NCBI GenBank assembly: GCA_964599565.1
Contig: CAZRFE010000021.1
Coordinates: 1 to 35,809 of the forward strand
Reading direction: 5' to 3'
DNA: 35,809 nt
From: JAJUFS01 sp964599565
Lineage (GTDB): Bacteria > Pseudomonadota > Gammaproteobacteria > Natronospirales > JAJUFS01
Shown: positions 25,298-32,969 of the stretch, piece by piece
Numbering within the stretch: position 1 is the stretch's first letter
Layout of the letters: every line of letters starts with the position of its first letter
The notes under the pieces: generated by a model
What the model saw: the letters and a program-made list of their open reading frames with translations, nothing else
Databases searched by the model: none
Told to the model about the DNA's origin: nothing
Program-made: the position numbers and the translations under genes

Positions 25298-25816
25298 TTA
25301 CTTCTTCTTCGGCCCGAGCATCATCACCATCTGGCGACCCTCGAGTTTCGGAAACTGTTCAACGACCGCCAGCTCGTCGAGATCCGTGCGGATCCGTTCA
25401 AGCAGCTTGCGGCCGAGGTCCTGGTGCAGCATTTCACGGCCGCGGAAACGCAATGTCACCTTGGCCTTGTCGCCTTCTTCCAGGAAGCGCGTGAGATTCC
25501 TGAGCTTCACCTGGTAGTCGCCTTCTTCAGTACCCGGGCGGAATTTCACTTCCTTGATCTGCACCTGGGTCTGCTTCTTCTTGGCAACCTGCGCTTTCTT
25601 CTTCTGTTCGAAAAGGTACTTGCCGAAATCCATGATGCGGCAGACGGGCGGTTCCGCGTTCGGCGAAACTTCCACAAGATCCATGCCTCGTTCGGCGGCC
25701 ATCTCGATGGCGTCGCGTGTCGACAGGACGCCTATCTGTTCTCCCTCGTCTCCAATGACCCGTACCTTCGGCACACGAATTTCATCGTTGCGCCGCGCGC
25801 GTTTTTCGGTAGCGAT
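25298..25816 (-). CDS. infC: Translation initiation factor IF-3, read from an ATC start
   Basis: IF-3 binds the 30S subunit and rejects non-standard start codons. The first conventional in-frame start (GTG at 25774) would drop the conserved N-terminus. Reading from ATC at 25816 gives 172 residues with a family-like N-terminus (ATEKRARRNDEIR) and a perfect ribosome site, GGAGGA, six bases upstream within the last codons of thrS. IF-3 genes are known for rare AUU, AUC or AUA starts that support autoregulation. Other marks are VEVSPNAEPPVCRIMDFGKY, VKFRPGTEEGDYQVKLRNL and the C-terminal RQMVMMLGPKKK. The thrS stop is two bases before the ATC. Confidence 0.93.
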   Translation of the reverse strand: MATEKRARRNDEIRVPKVRVIGDEGEQIGVLSTRDAIEMAAERGMDLVEVSPNAEPPVCRIMDFGKYLFEQKKKAQVAKKKQTQVQIKEVKFRPGTEEGDYQVKLRNLTRFLEEGDKAKVTLRFRGREMLHQDLGRKLLERIRTDLDELAVVEQFPKLEGRQMVMMLGPKKK

Positions 25817-25818
25817 AC

Positions 25819-27744
25819 TCAGTCCTCCAAATCAGAGCGGCCGCGGCTCGCGATCTCGGCGGCGAGCTTCCGGGCGAACGCCTCAAGCGGCATCGAACCC
25901 AGGTCTTCACCGCCGCGCGTGCGCACGGCCACCGTGTTGTTTTCCATTTCCCGGTCGCCGACCACAAGCTGGTACGGGACCTTCTGCAGGGTGTGCTCGC
26001 GGATTTTAAAGCCGATCTTCTCGTTTCTCAAGTCACACCTGGCCCGAAACCCCTGATTTTGCAAGGATTCTGCAAGTCGTTCCGCGTAGCCAGCCTGCCG
26101 GTCGGTGATATTCAGCACCACGGCCTGAACGGGCGCGAGCCAGGCCGGCAGATTGCCCGCGTGATGTTCGATCAGGATGCCGATGAAGCGCTCCAGCGAA
26201 CCCAGGATCGCGCGGTGCAGCATTACCGGAACCTGCTTGGAACCGTCCTCGGCCACATAGGTTGCACCCAGGCGCTGCGGCATGGAGAAATCCAGCTGCA
26301 GGGTGCCGAGCTGCCAGAACCGGCCGATGGAATCACGCAGTGTGAATTCGTACTTCGGCCCGTAGAACGCACCTTCGCCAGGCTGAATTTCGTAATTGAT
26401 TCCACGCTTTACAAGAACATCTTCCAGAACCTTCTCAGCCTTGTCCCAGGTCTCGTCGGAGCCGACGCGCTTCGCCGGGCGGGTGGAAAGCTTGACGATC
26501 ACGTCGTCGAAACCGAAGTCCTGGTAAACGGAAAACAGCAGGTCAATGAACGCCAGCGATTCGGATTCGATCTGCTCTTCCGTGCAGAAGATGTGCGCAT
26601 CGTCCTGCACGAAGTTCCGCACGCGCATCAGCCCGTGCAGCGTGCCGGATGGTTCGTTGCGATGGCAGGAGCCGAACTCCGCCAGCCGCAACGGCAGGTC
26701 GCGATAGCTGTGCAGCTTCTGGTTGTAGACCTGTATATGGCCCGGGCAATTCATCGGCTTGACCGCGTACTCGCGCTCCTCGGAGTGCGTGTAGAACATG
26801 TCATCGCCGAATTTTTCCCAGTGTCCGGACTTCTCCCACAGCGACCGGTCCATGATCTGCGGAGTGCAGATTTCCTGGTAGCCGGCCTTTCTCAACCGCT
26901 TGCGGATGTAGTCGCGAATCTCCGTGTTGATGATCCAGCCGTTGTCGTGCCAGAACACCATGCCCGGCGCCTCTTCCTGGGTATGAAAGAGATCGAGAAT
27001 CTTGCCGAAGCGGCGGTGGTCGCGCTTTTCCGCCTCTTCGAGGCGATGGAGATAGTCCTTGAGGTCTTCCTTCTTCGCCCACGCGGTGCCGTAGATCCGC
27101 TGCAGCATCTCGTTGTTCGAGTCGCCGCGCCAGTACGCGCCCGCAAGCTTCATCAGCTTGAAGGCCTTCAGCCGCCCGGTCGACGGCACGTGCGGACCGC
27201 GGCAGAGATCCATCCATTCGCCCTGGCGGTAAATGGAAATTTCCTCGCCTTCCGGCAGATCGCGGATGATCTCCGCCTTGTACTTCTCGCCGATTCCTTC
27301 GAAATGCTTCGCGGCCTCGTCACGATCCCAGACTTCGCGGGTAACCTTCAGATCGCGCTTCGCGATCTCCGCCATCTTTTTCTCGATCTTCTCCAGATCG
27401 TCGGGGGTGAAGGACGCACCGCGCGCGAAGTCGTAGAAGAACCCGTTCTCGATCACAGGACCGATGGTCACCTGCGCATCGGGGTACAGCTCCTGCACGG
27501 CGTGCGCGAGCAGATGCGCGGTCGAATGGCGAATGACGTCGAGCCCGTCCTCGTCGCGGTCCGTGACGATTGCAAGCTGGACGTCGCCGTCGATGACGTA
27601 CGAGGTATCGACCAGCTTGCCGTCGACCTTGCCGGCCAGCGCGGCCTTGGCGAGGCCTGGCCCGATGCTGGCTGCGACATCGTGAACGGAAACGGATTCT
27701 TCGAAGGAACGGACGGAACCGTCCGGGAGCGTGATGTTCGGCAT
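25819..27744 (-). CDS. thrS: Threonine-tRNA ligase
   Basis: This class II synthetase charges tRNA-Thr and edits mischarged Ser-tRNA. ATG 27744 (AAGGAG five bases upstream) gives 641 residues; the longer reading runs into tRNA-Val and is discarded. The TGS domain covers about 1-60, the editing domain about 65-225 with HSTAHLLAH and DLCRGPHVPS, the catalytic core about 240-535 with zinc-ligand motif MNCPGH, RNEPSGTLHGL and HRAILGSLERF, and the anticodon-binding domain ends the chain. Its leader holds a possible ThrRS operator. It is followed by infC with a two-base gap. Confidence 0.97.
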   Translation of the reverse strand: MPNITLPDGSVRSFEESVSVHDVAASIGPGLAKAALAGKVDGKLVDTSYVIDGDVQLAIVTDRDEDGLDVIRHSTAHLLAHAVQELYPDAQVTIGPVIENGFFYDFARGASFTPDDLEKIEKKMAEIAKRDLKVTREVWDRDEAAKHFEGIGEKYKAEIIRDLPEGEEISIYRQGEWMDLCRGPHVPSTGRLKAFKLMKLAGAYWRGDSNNEMLQRIYGTAWAKKEDLKDYLHRLEEAEKRDHRRFGKILDLFHTQEEAPGMVFWHDNGWIINTEIRDYIRKRLRKAGYQEICTPQIMDRSLWEKSGHWEKFGDDMFYTHSEEREYAVKPMNCPGHIQVYNQKLHSYRDLPLRLAEFGSCHRNEPSGTLHGLMRVRNFVQDDAHIFCTEEQIESESLAFIDLLFSVYQDFGFDDVIVKLSTRPAKRVGSDETWDKAEKVLEDVLVKRGINYEIQPGEGAFYGPKYEFTLRDSIGRFWQLGTLQLDFSMPQRLGATYVAEDGSKQVPVMLHRAILGSLERFIGILIEHHAGNLPAWLAPVQAVVLNITDRQAGYAERLAESLQNQGFRARCDLRNEKIGFKIREHTLQKVPYQLVVGDREMENNTVAVRTRGGEDLGSMPLEAFARKLAAEIASRGRSDLED

Positions 27745-27802
27745 GTTGTCTCCTTGGTGGCCGCTACGAACCGGCCAGGTTTCACCCGGGTCATCTGACC
27801 CG
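27745..27802 (-). promoter_or_regulatory. thrS leader: two hairpins, one mimicking the tRNA-Thr anticodon loop
   Basis: In minus-strand RNA sense, CGGGTC-AGAT-GACCCG (27802-27787) is followed by a nine-base linker and the hairpin TGGCCG-GTTCGTAG-CGGCCA (27777-27758), ending two bases before the AAGGAG ribosome site. The loop contains T-T-CGT-A-G, the layout of a tRNA-Thr CGU anticodon loop with U33 and A37. In E. coli, ThrRS represses its own mRNA through a leader hairpin with a CGU loop. The pairing is seen; ThrRS control here is inferred. Confidence 0.55.
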
Positions 27803-27826
27803 CCCACGCAAGGCGTTGCCCTGCAC

Positions 27827-27857
27827 AAACAACAAGGCACCGCGTTGCGGTGCCTTG
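27827..27857 (-). terminator. Probable terminator after tRNA-Val
   Basis: An 11-bp perfect stem CAAGGCACCGC/GCGGTGCCTTG (27833-27843 and 27847-27857) with a 3-base loop is followed on the minus strand by TTGTTTG. It starts ten bases after the tRNA end. The interrupted T run suggests partial read-through into thrS. Confidence 0.75.
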
Positions 27858-27866
27858 TTTCGAGTC

Positions 27867-27943
27867 TGGTAGGCGCGATTGGACTCGAACCAACGACCCC
27901 CACCATGTCAAGGTGGTGCTCTAACCAACTGAGCTACGCGCCT
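27867..27943 (-). tRNA. tRNA-Val (anticodon GAC)
   Basis: A 77-base cloverleaf: acceptor AGGCGCG/CGCGCCT, D-arm GCTCAGTTGGTTAGAGC, anticodon stem CCACC/GGTGG around TTGACAT (anticodon GAC), T-arm GGTTCGAGTCC and encoded CCA. It lies between uvrB and thrS, with its own promoter upstream. Confidence 0.96.
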
Positions 27944-27956
27944 GTCGAGGGCGGCG

Positions 27957-27985
27957 AATATACCGAAAGTGTGCGGGTGTGGCAA
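27957..27985 (-). promoter_or_regulatory. Sigma70-type promoter of tRNA-Val
   Basis: On the minus strand TTGCCA (27985-27980) and TATATT (27962-27957) are separated by exactly 17 bases; each matches the consensus at five of six positions. A GC-rich discriminator follows up to the tRNA start, as in stringently controlled stable-RNA promoters. Confidence 0.75.
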
Positions 27986-28020
27986 CCGATGAAACCGGCG
28001 CACAGCTTCCCGCGAACCGC

Positions 28021-30060
28021 TCAGCCGGCCGCACGGTCGGGACTGATGAATCCTGCTTCCTTGAGCTTGTGGATCTCGTCGCGAATGCGGGCTGCCTCCT
28101 CGAATTCGAGGTTGCGCGCATGCTCGTACATCTGCTGCTCGAGTTCCTTCACCTTCTTCAGCAGTTTTTCGCGCGGCAGCGAAACGTAGGAATTCGCCTC
28201 CTCCGCGACCATCTGCAGCGACTTGCGATGAATCGGCGCATTCGGCCGCGCGCCTTCCATGATGTTCGCGACAGCCTTGCGAATCCCCTGCGGGGTGATG
28301 CCGTGTTCACGGTTGTATTCGATCTGTTTCTGGCGGCGGCGATCCGTTTCCGCGAGCGCGCGCTCCATCGAGCCTGTCATCTTCTCCGCATACAGGATCG
28401 CCTTGCCGTTCACGTTGCGCGCAGCGCGCCCGATGGTCTGGATGAGCGACCCTTCGGAACGCAGGAAGCCTTCCTTGTCCGCATCCAGGATGGCGACAAG
28501 CGAGACTTCGGGAATATCGAGTCCTTCGCGCAGCAGGTTGATGCCGACAAGCACATCGAACACGCCAAGGCGCAGATCACGAATGATCTCCATGCGCTCG
28601 ACGGTGTCGATGTCCGAATGCAGGTAGCGCACCTTGATGCCGTGCTCGGCGAGGTACTCGGTCAGATCTTCTGCCATGCGTTTCGTCAGCGTCGTGACAA
28701 GCACGCGCTCGCCGGCAGCAACAACGCGGTTCGCTTCGGAGAGCAGGTCGTCAACCTGGGTTCGCGCCGGGCGGATTTCCGTCGGCGGATCGACGAGTCC
28801 CGTAGGCCGCACGACCTGTTCGACCACCTGGTCTGCATGCTGCTTTTCATAAGGTCCAGGCGTCGCGGATACGAAAATCATCTGCGGTGCGAGCCGTTCC
28901 CATTCGTCGAAGCGCAGCGGACGGTTGTCGAGCGCGGACGGCAGGCGGAAACCGTATTCGACCAGCGTTTCCTTGCGTGAACGGTCACCCTTGTACATGC
29001 CGCCAAGCTGCGGGATGGTGACGTGCGATTCGTCAACGACCAGCAATGCATCCGGCGGCAGGTAATCGAAGAGCGTCGGCGGCGGTTCGCCGGGCTGCCG
29101 GCCGGACAGATGCCGCGAGTAATTCTCGATGCCCGAGCAGTAACCCAGTTCAACGATCATTTCCACGTCGTACTGCGTACGCTGTTCGAGGCGCTGCGCT
29201 TCGACAAGCTTGTCCGCCGCGCGCAGTTCCTCGAGCCTCGGTCGAAGTTCTTCCTTGATCGCATCCACGGCGCGAAGAAGCTTGTCACGTGGTGTGACGT
29301 AATGACTCGTCGGGTAGATCGTCACGCGCGGCGTTTCGCGTTCGACCTGTCCTGTCAGCGGATCGAAGAACGCGATGCGTTCCACTTCCTCGTCGAACAG
29401 TTCGACGCGAATTGCGTGCGTTTCATTCTCGGCCGGGAAGATGTCGATCACTTCGCCACGGACGCGATACGTGCCCGGCCCGAGATCGTATTCATTGCGC
29501 TTGTACTGAAGTTCCGCGAGACGCCGCAGGATGTCGCGCTGGTTGATGCGATCGCCGCGCACGAGATGCAGCACCATGGAAAGGTACGATTCCGGATCGC
29601 CGAGGCCGTAGATCGCGGAAACAGTGGCAACGATGATGACGTCACGGCGCTCGAGCAGCGCCTTCGTCGCGGACAGACGCATCTGCTCGATGTGATCGTT
29701 GATCGATGCGTCCTTCTCTATATAAGTATCGGATGACGGTACGTAGGCTTCCGGCTGGTAATAGTCGTAGTAGGAAACGAAATACTCGACCGCGTTGTCC
29801 GGGAAGAACTCGCGGAACTCGCCGTACAGTTGTGCGGCCAGCGTCTTGTTCGGCGCAAGCACGAGCGTCGGGCGCTGCACGTGCTCGATGACGTTCGCGA
29901 CCGTGAACGTCTTGCCTGAACCCGTCACGCCGAGCAGCGTCTGTTTCGCCAGGCCCGCCTCGAGTCCATCGATCAGTGTCGCGATTGCTTTCGGCTGGTC
30001 ACCCGCCGGCCTGTAGCCTGAAACAACGCGCAATTTGTCGATCTGCTGAATTCTGTTCAT
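28021..30060 (-). CDS. uvrB: Excinuclease ABC subunit B
   Basis: This is the damage-verification helicase of nucleotide excision repair. The 679-residue protein has Walker A GVTGSGKT (about 45-52), the beta-hairpin YYDYYQPEAYVP (about 97-108) that clamps DNA, the DESH Walker B box, helicase motifs through GRAARN, and a C-terminal UVR domain (about 635-670) for UvrC contact. The start ATG 30060 lacks a strong ribosome site. No LexA box of the CTGT-N8-ACAG kind is visible in the 65-base divergent gap to the aminotransferase gene. Confidence 0.98.
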   Translation of the reverse strand: MNRIQQIDKLRVVSGYRPAGDQPKAIATLIDGLEAGLAKQTLLGVTGSGKTFTVANVIEHVQRPTLVLAPNKTLAAQLYGEFREFFPDNAVEYFVSYYDYYQPEAYVPSSDTYIEKDASINDHIEQMRLSATKALLERRDVIIVATVSAIYGLGDPESYLSMVLHLVRGDRINQRDILRRLAELQYKRNEYDLGPGTYRVRGEVIDIFPAENETHAIRVELFDEEVERIAFFDPLTGQVERETPRVTIYPTSHYVTPRDKLLRAVDAIKEELRPRLEELRAADKLVEAQRLEQRTQYDVEMIVELGYCSGIENYSRHLSGRQPGEPPPTLFDYLPPDALLVVDESHVTIPQLGGMYKGDRSRKETLVEYGFRLPSALDNRPLRFDEWERLAPQMIFVSATPGPYEKQHADQVVEQVVRPTGLVDPPTEIRPARTQVDDLLSEANRVVAAGERVLVTTLTKRMAEDLTEYLAEHGIKVRYLHSDIDTVERMEIIRDLRLGVFDVLVGINLLREGLDIPEVSLVAILDADKEGFLRSEGSLIQTIGRAARNVNGKAILYAEKMTGSMERALAETDRRRQKQIEYNREHGITPQGIRKAVANIMEGARPNAPIHRKSLQMVAEEANSYVSLPREKLLKKVKELEQQMYEHARNLEFEEAARIRDEIHKLKEAGFISPDRAAG

Positions 30061-30089
30061 TGGTCAAACTTCAGTGGATTCCTTATGAT
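30060..30089 (+). promoter_or_regulatory. Putative promoter of the aminotransferase gene
   Basis: TTGGTC (30060-30065) and TATGAT (30084-30089) lie 18 bases apart, 36 bases before the aminotransferase start. The -10 is good and the -35 is poor. It overlaps the uvrB start region on the other strand. Confidence 0.4.
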
Positions 30090-30125
30090 ACGCGGCCTCA
30101 CCCATCGTTCCGACAGGAGTCCGAC

Positions 30126-31304
30126 ATGCTCTCCGACCGTGTCCGGCAGCTGAAGCCTTCCCCTACCCTCGCCGTGACGCAAAGGGCCGCCGAATTGCGC
30201 GCCGCGGGAAAGGATATTGTCGGGCTGGGCGCGGGCGAACCGGATTTCGATACGCCGGAACACATCAAGCAGGCGGCGAAAGACGCCATTGATCGCGGCG
30301 AGACGAAATACACCGCGGTAGACGGCACGCCAAGACTGAAGAAGGCGATTATAGACAAGTTTCACCGCGACAATGGTCTTGAGTACCAGGCGGACCAGGT
30401 ACTGGTTTCCTGCGGCGGCAAGCAGAGCTATTTCAACCTTTGCCAGGCGATCCTCAATCCCGGCGACGAGGTCGTCATCCCGGCGCCCTACTGGGTTTCC
30501 TATCCGGCGATGGTCGAGATCGCTGGCGGCGTACCCGTGATCGTCAACGCCGGCATTGAAGCGCGATACAAGATCACCCCCGGACAACTCGATGCCGCGA
30601 TCACGCCGCGCACGCGGCTTGTAACGCTGAACAGTCCAAGCAATCCGACCGGCGTCGCTTATACGCGAGCGGAACTCAAGGCGCTGGCGGACGTACTCAT
30701 GCGTCATCCCCATGTATTGATTGCGACCGACGACATGTACGAACCGTTTCTCTGGACGGGAGAGCCGTTTGCGAATGTCGTGATGATGGAGCCGGCGCTG
30801 ACGGACCGCACGCTGGTGTTGAACGGCGTCAGCAAGGCGTACTCGATGACGGGCTGGCGCATCGGTTATGCCGCAGGCCCCGCGGACATCATCAAGGCCA
30901 TGAAGAAGGTGCAGTCGCAGAGCACATCGAATCCCGCATCGATCTCGCAGGCGGCAGCCGCTGCCGCGCTCGACGGCGACCAGTCCTGCGTCAGCCGCAT
31001 GCGCGATGCTTTCCATGAACGTCATGACTTCGTTTATGGCGCATTCACCCGCATCAGGGGGCTTGACGTCATTCCATCCGATGGAACGTTCTACAGCTTT
31101 CCAGGCTGCGAACGCGCGATGCACGACCTCGGCATGCCCGACGACGTCGCGCTCGCGGAATACCTGCTGTCCGAAGGTGGCGTTGCGGTAGTTCCCGGTT
31201 CCGCGTTCGGCGCGCCGGGACACTTTCGCATCAGCTTCGCAACCAGCCTCGCCAACCTGGAGAAGGCTGTCGAACGTTTCGAGAGAGTGCTCGGCCGGAA
31301 ATAA
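30126..31304 (+). CDS. Class I pyridoxal-phosphate aminotransferase (aspartate aminotransferase type)
   Basis: It transfers the amino group between aspartate-like amino acids and 2-oxoglutarate. ATG 30126 has AGGAG six bases upstream and gives 392 residues; the upstream in-frame extension overlaps uvrB. Seen motifs are GLGAGEPDFDTPEHI (about 37-51), the asparagine in NSPSNPTGVAYTR, the PLP lysine K237 in NGVSKAYSMTGWRIGY, and the C-terminal FRISFATS with the substrate-binding arginine. It belongs to the prokaryotic Ib subgroup, whose members may also use prephenate, so the exact substrate is open. The uvrB neighbour arrangement is conserved in gammaproteobacteria. Confidence 0.93.
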   Translation: MLSDRVRQLKPSPTLAVTQRAAELRAAGKDIVGLGAGEPDFDTPEHIKQAAKDAIDRGETKYTAVDGTPRLKKAIIDKFHRDNGLEYQADQVLVSCGGKQSYFNLCQAILNPGDEVVIPAPYWVSYPAMVEIAGGVPVIVNAGIEARYKITPGQLDAAITPRTRLVTLNSPSNPTGVAYTRAELKALADVLMRHPHVLIATDDMYEPFLWTGEPFANVVMMEPALTDRTLVLNGVSKAYSMTGWRIGYAAGPADIIKAMKKVQSQSTSNPASISQAAAAAALDGDQSCVSRMRDAFHERHDFVYGAFTRIRGLDVIPSDGTFYSFPGCERAMHDLGMPDDVALAEYLLSEGGVAVVPGSAFGAPGHFRISFATSLANLEKAVERFERVLGRK

Positions 31305-31311
31305 GGGCTGG

Positions 31312-31342
31312 AAAAACGGAAGCCGCCTGTTCAGGCGGCTTC
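31312..31342. terminator. Bidirectional terminator between aminotransferase gene and tRNA-Asn
   Basis: An 11-bp stem GAAGCCGCCTG/CAGGCGGCTTC (31319-31329 and 31332-31342) with a 2-base loop has TTCTTGT after it on the plus strand and CGTTTTTCC on the minus strand. It can serve both the aminotransferase gene and the convergent tRNA-Asn. Confidence 0.85.
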
Positions 31343-31350
31343 TTCTTGTC

Positions 31351-31426
31351 TGGCTCCCCGGGCCGGACTCGAACCAGCGACCAACGGATTAACAGTCCGT
31401 CGCTCTACCAACTGAGCTACCGGGGA
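31351..31426 (-). tRNA. tRNA-Asn (anticodon GTT)
   Basis: A 76-base cloverleaf: acceptor TCCCCGG pairing CCGGGGA, D-arm GCTCAGTTGGTAGAGC, anticodon stem ACGGA/TCCGT around CTGTTAA (anticodon GTT), T-arm GGTTCGAGTCC and encoded CCA. Its promoter lies just upstream, at 31443-31471. Confidence 0.96.
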
Positions 31427-31442
31427 ATTTCGGAAGGCGCGT

Positions 31443-31471
31443 AGTCTACTCAAGCACCTATGGGTGGTCAA
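31443..31471 (-). promoter_or_regulatory. Sigma70-type promoter of tRNA-Asn
   Basis: On the minus strand TTGACC (31471-31466) and TAGACT (31448-31443) have a 17-base spacer, followed by a GC-rich discriminator. It lies between the galU stop and the tRNA, so the tRNA is probably transcribed independently. Confidence 0.7.
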
Positions 31472-31484
31472 CCGCGCGTTGACG

Positions 31485-32369
31485 TCAAAGCGAGCCGCTG
31501 CGCTGCCGCAGGTACGTGCGGAATTCATCGCGAAGTTCGGGATGTTCCAGCGCGAGTTCCACCGTCGCTTCGAGGTAGCCGAACTTGCTGCCGCAATCGT
31601 AACGCTTGCCCTCGAAACGGCACGCCCACACGGACTCGTACTCCAGCAATGCGGCGATGCCGTCCGTCAGCTGGATTTCTCCACCGCTTCCCTTCTGTGT
31701 TTTCTTCAGCAGCTCGAAGATCCTTGGCGTCAGCACGTAGCGTCCGACAACGCCGAGATTCGAGGGCGCGTCGGCAGGCTTTGGCTTTTCGACGATGTCG
31801 TCGATGCGCACCAGTTGCTCGTTGATGTCCGTCGCAGGTCGGACCACGCCGTACTTGCTGCTGTCTTCAGCCGCGATCTCCTGCACGCCGATCACCGAGC
31901 AACCATCCGCCAGGTACGCATCCCGCATCTGCTCGAGAACGTTGGGTCCCCGGTTGGTAATGAGATCGTCGGCGAGAATCACGAAAAAGGGATCGTCGCC
32001 GATGACCGGCTCCGCGCAGAGCACCGCGTGTCCAAGGCCGAGCGCTTCCGCCTGGCGGATGTATACGCAACTGACATGCGCGGGAACGATGCCCTGCACG
32101 AGTTCCAGCATGTCCTTCTTGTTGCGCAGTTCGAGTTCCGTTTCGAGTTCGTAGGCGCGGTCGAAGTGGTCGGCGATCGACCGCTTGGTACGCCCCGTAA
32201 TGAAGATGAGTACTTCCGCTCCTGCCCTTACCGCTTCCTCCGCCGCGTACTGGATCAGCGGCTTGTCGACGACAGGCAGCATTTCCTTCGGATTCGCCTT
32301 CGTGGCCGGAAGGAATCGTGTGCCCAGCCCGGCCACCGGAAAGACGGCCTTGCGGATCGGTTTGCGCAT
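31485..32369 (-). CDS. galU: UTP-glucose-1-phosphate uridylyltransferase
   Basis: It makes UDP-glucose for envelope polysaccharides and trehalose-type compounds. ATG 32369 has GGGGAG four bases upstream and gives 294 residues, near the family norm; longer starts at 32390 or 32444 lack a ribosome site. The nucleotidyltransferase signature GLGTRFLPATKANPKEML lies near 14-31, with VDKPLIQYAAEEA after it. Later motifs include GLGHAVLCAEPVIGDDPFFV and the C-terminal KRYDCGSKFGYLEA. GalF-like paralogues are possible, but the motifs are those of active GalU. Confidence 0.96.
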   Translation of the reverse strand: MRKPIRKAVFPVAGLGTRFLPATKANPKEMLPVVDKPLIQYAAEEAVRAGAEVLIFITGRTKRSIADHFDRAYELETELELRNKKDMLELVQGIVPAHVSCVYIRQAEALGLGHAVLCAEPVIGDDPFFVILADDLITNRGPNVLEQMRDAYLADGCSVIGVQEIAAEDSSKYGVVRPATDINEQLVRIDDIVEKPKPADAPSNLGVVGRYVLTPRIFELLKKTQKGSGGEIQLTDGIAALLEYESVWACRFEGKRYDCGSKFGYLEATVELALEHPELRDEFRTYLRQRSGSL

Positions 32370-32474
32370 GGAACTCCCCTGTTCTGACATTTCGTGACGT
32401 GTATGAGGCTGACGATTACTGCAGGCGCAGGTATGCAGGTTCAATCGGTGGAGGAGTGTATTACAGCGAAAGCA

Positions 32475-32508
32475 GGGAAAGGAACCGCGGCCCGGATACA
32501 GGCCGCGG
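32475..32508 (-). terminator. Possible terminator after the ComEA-like gene
   Basis: An 8-bp GC-only stem CCGCGGCC/GGCCGCGG (32485-32492 and 32501-32508) with an 8-base loop starts ten bases after the gene's stop codon. The following minus-strand bases, TTCCTTTCCC, are only moderately T-rich, so termination may be partial. Confidence 0.5.
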
Positions 32509-32517
32509 CGTACACGC

Positions 32518-32799
32518 TCACTCGGACAGGAGAATGTTGTCCTTGTTCTTCTCCAGGATCTTGTCGCCGACGCCTTTCACCATCCTGAGGTCGTCGATGC
32601 TGTCGAAAGGTCCGTGTTCGTCACGATAGGCAACGATCGCAGCCGCCGTCTTGTCACCAACGCCGACGAGTTCCTTTGCAATGGTCGCTGCGTCCGCGGT
32701 GTTGATGTTGACCGGTCCTGCAAAGGCCGGGGTCATGCAGAAAGCCAGCAGCAGGAAGCCACAAGCCATGCGTACCGAACGGAGAACTCCTGTTTTCAT
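32518..32799 (-). CDS. Small secreted ComEA-like helix-hairpin-helix protein
   Basis: A 93-residue exported DNA-binding protein. The signal peptide spans residues 1-27, ending AFA before GPVNINTADA. The rest is a double helix-hairpin-helix module, with VNINTADAATIAKELVGVG and GPFDSIDDLRMVKGVGDKIL. Proteins of this kind are periplasmic and related to the DNA-uptake receptor ComEA, but no other competence gene is here, so uptake is unproven. AGGAG is eight bases before ATG. A similar gene near galU and uvrB is found in pseudomonads. Confidence 0.88.
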   Translation of the reverse strand: MKTGVLRSVRMACGFLLLAFCMTPAFAGPVNINTADAATIAKELVGVGDKTAAAIVAYRDEHGPFDSIDDLRMVKGVGDKILEKNKDNILLSE

Positions 32800-32969
32800 T
32801 TCTGACGCTCCTTTGTCTTTTCAATGGTGTTGAAAACTTCATTTTGACTCCTGCGGCAGATAAGCACCGCAGGTATCAGCGAAGGTAGTCAACACATTTC
32901 CGTTCGGCAAGAGTTCGGACAAAGATTGTTATTATTTGCCTAGAAATTTGCCGGATTCCCGACACAGCA

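Noticed and set aside
25993..27798. Plus-strand open frame of 601 codons opposite thrS
   Set aside because: It mirrors a highly conserved synthetase gene, and the translation has no family resemblance.
27745..27906. N-terminal extension of thrS
   Set aside because: The extra codons run through the tRNA-Val terminator and into the tRNA; the TGS domain begins at ATG 27744, which has a good ribosome site.
32654..32842. Short frame with a good AGGAG site upstream of the ComEA-like gene
   Set aside because: It overlaps the real gene out of frame and its peptide is basic and unlike any family; ATG 32799 with its signal peptide is clearly better.
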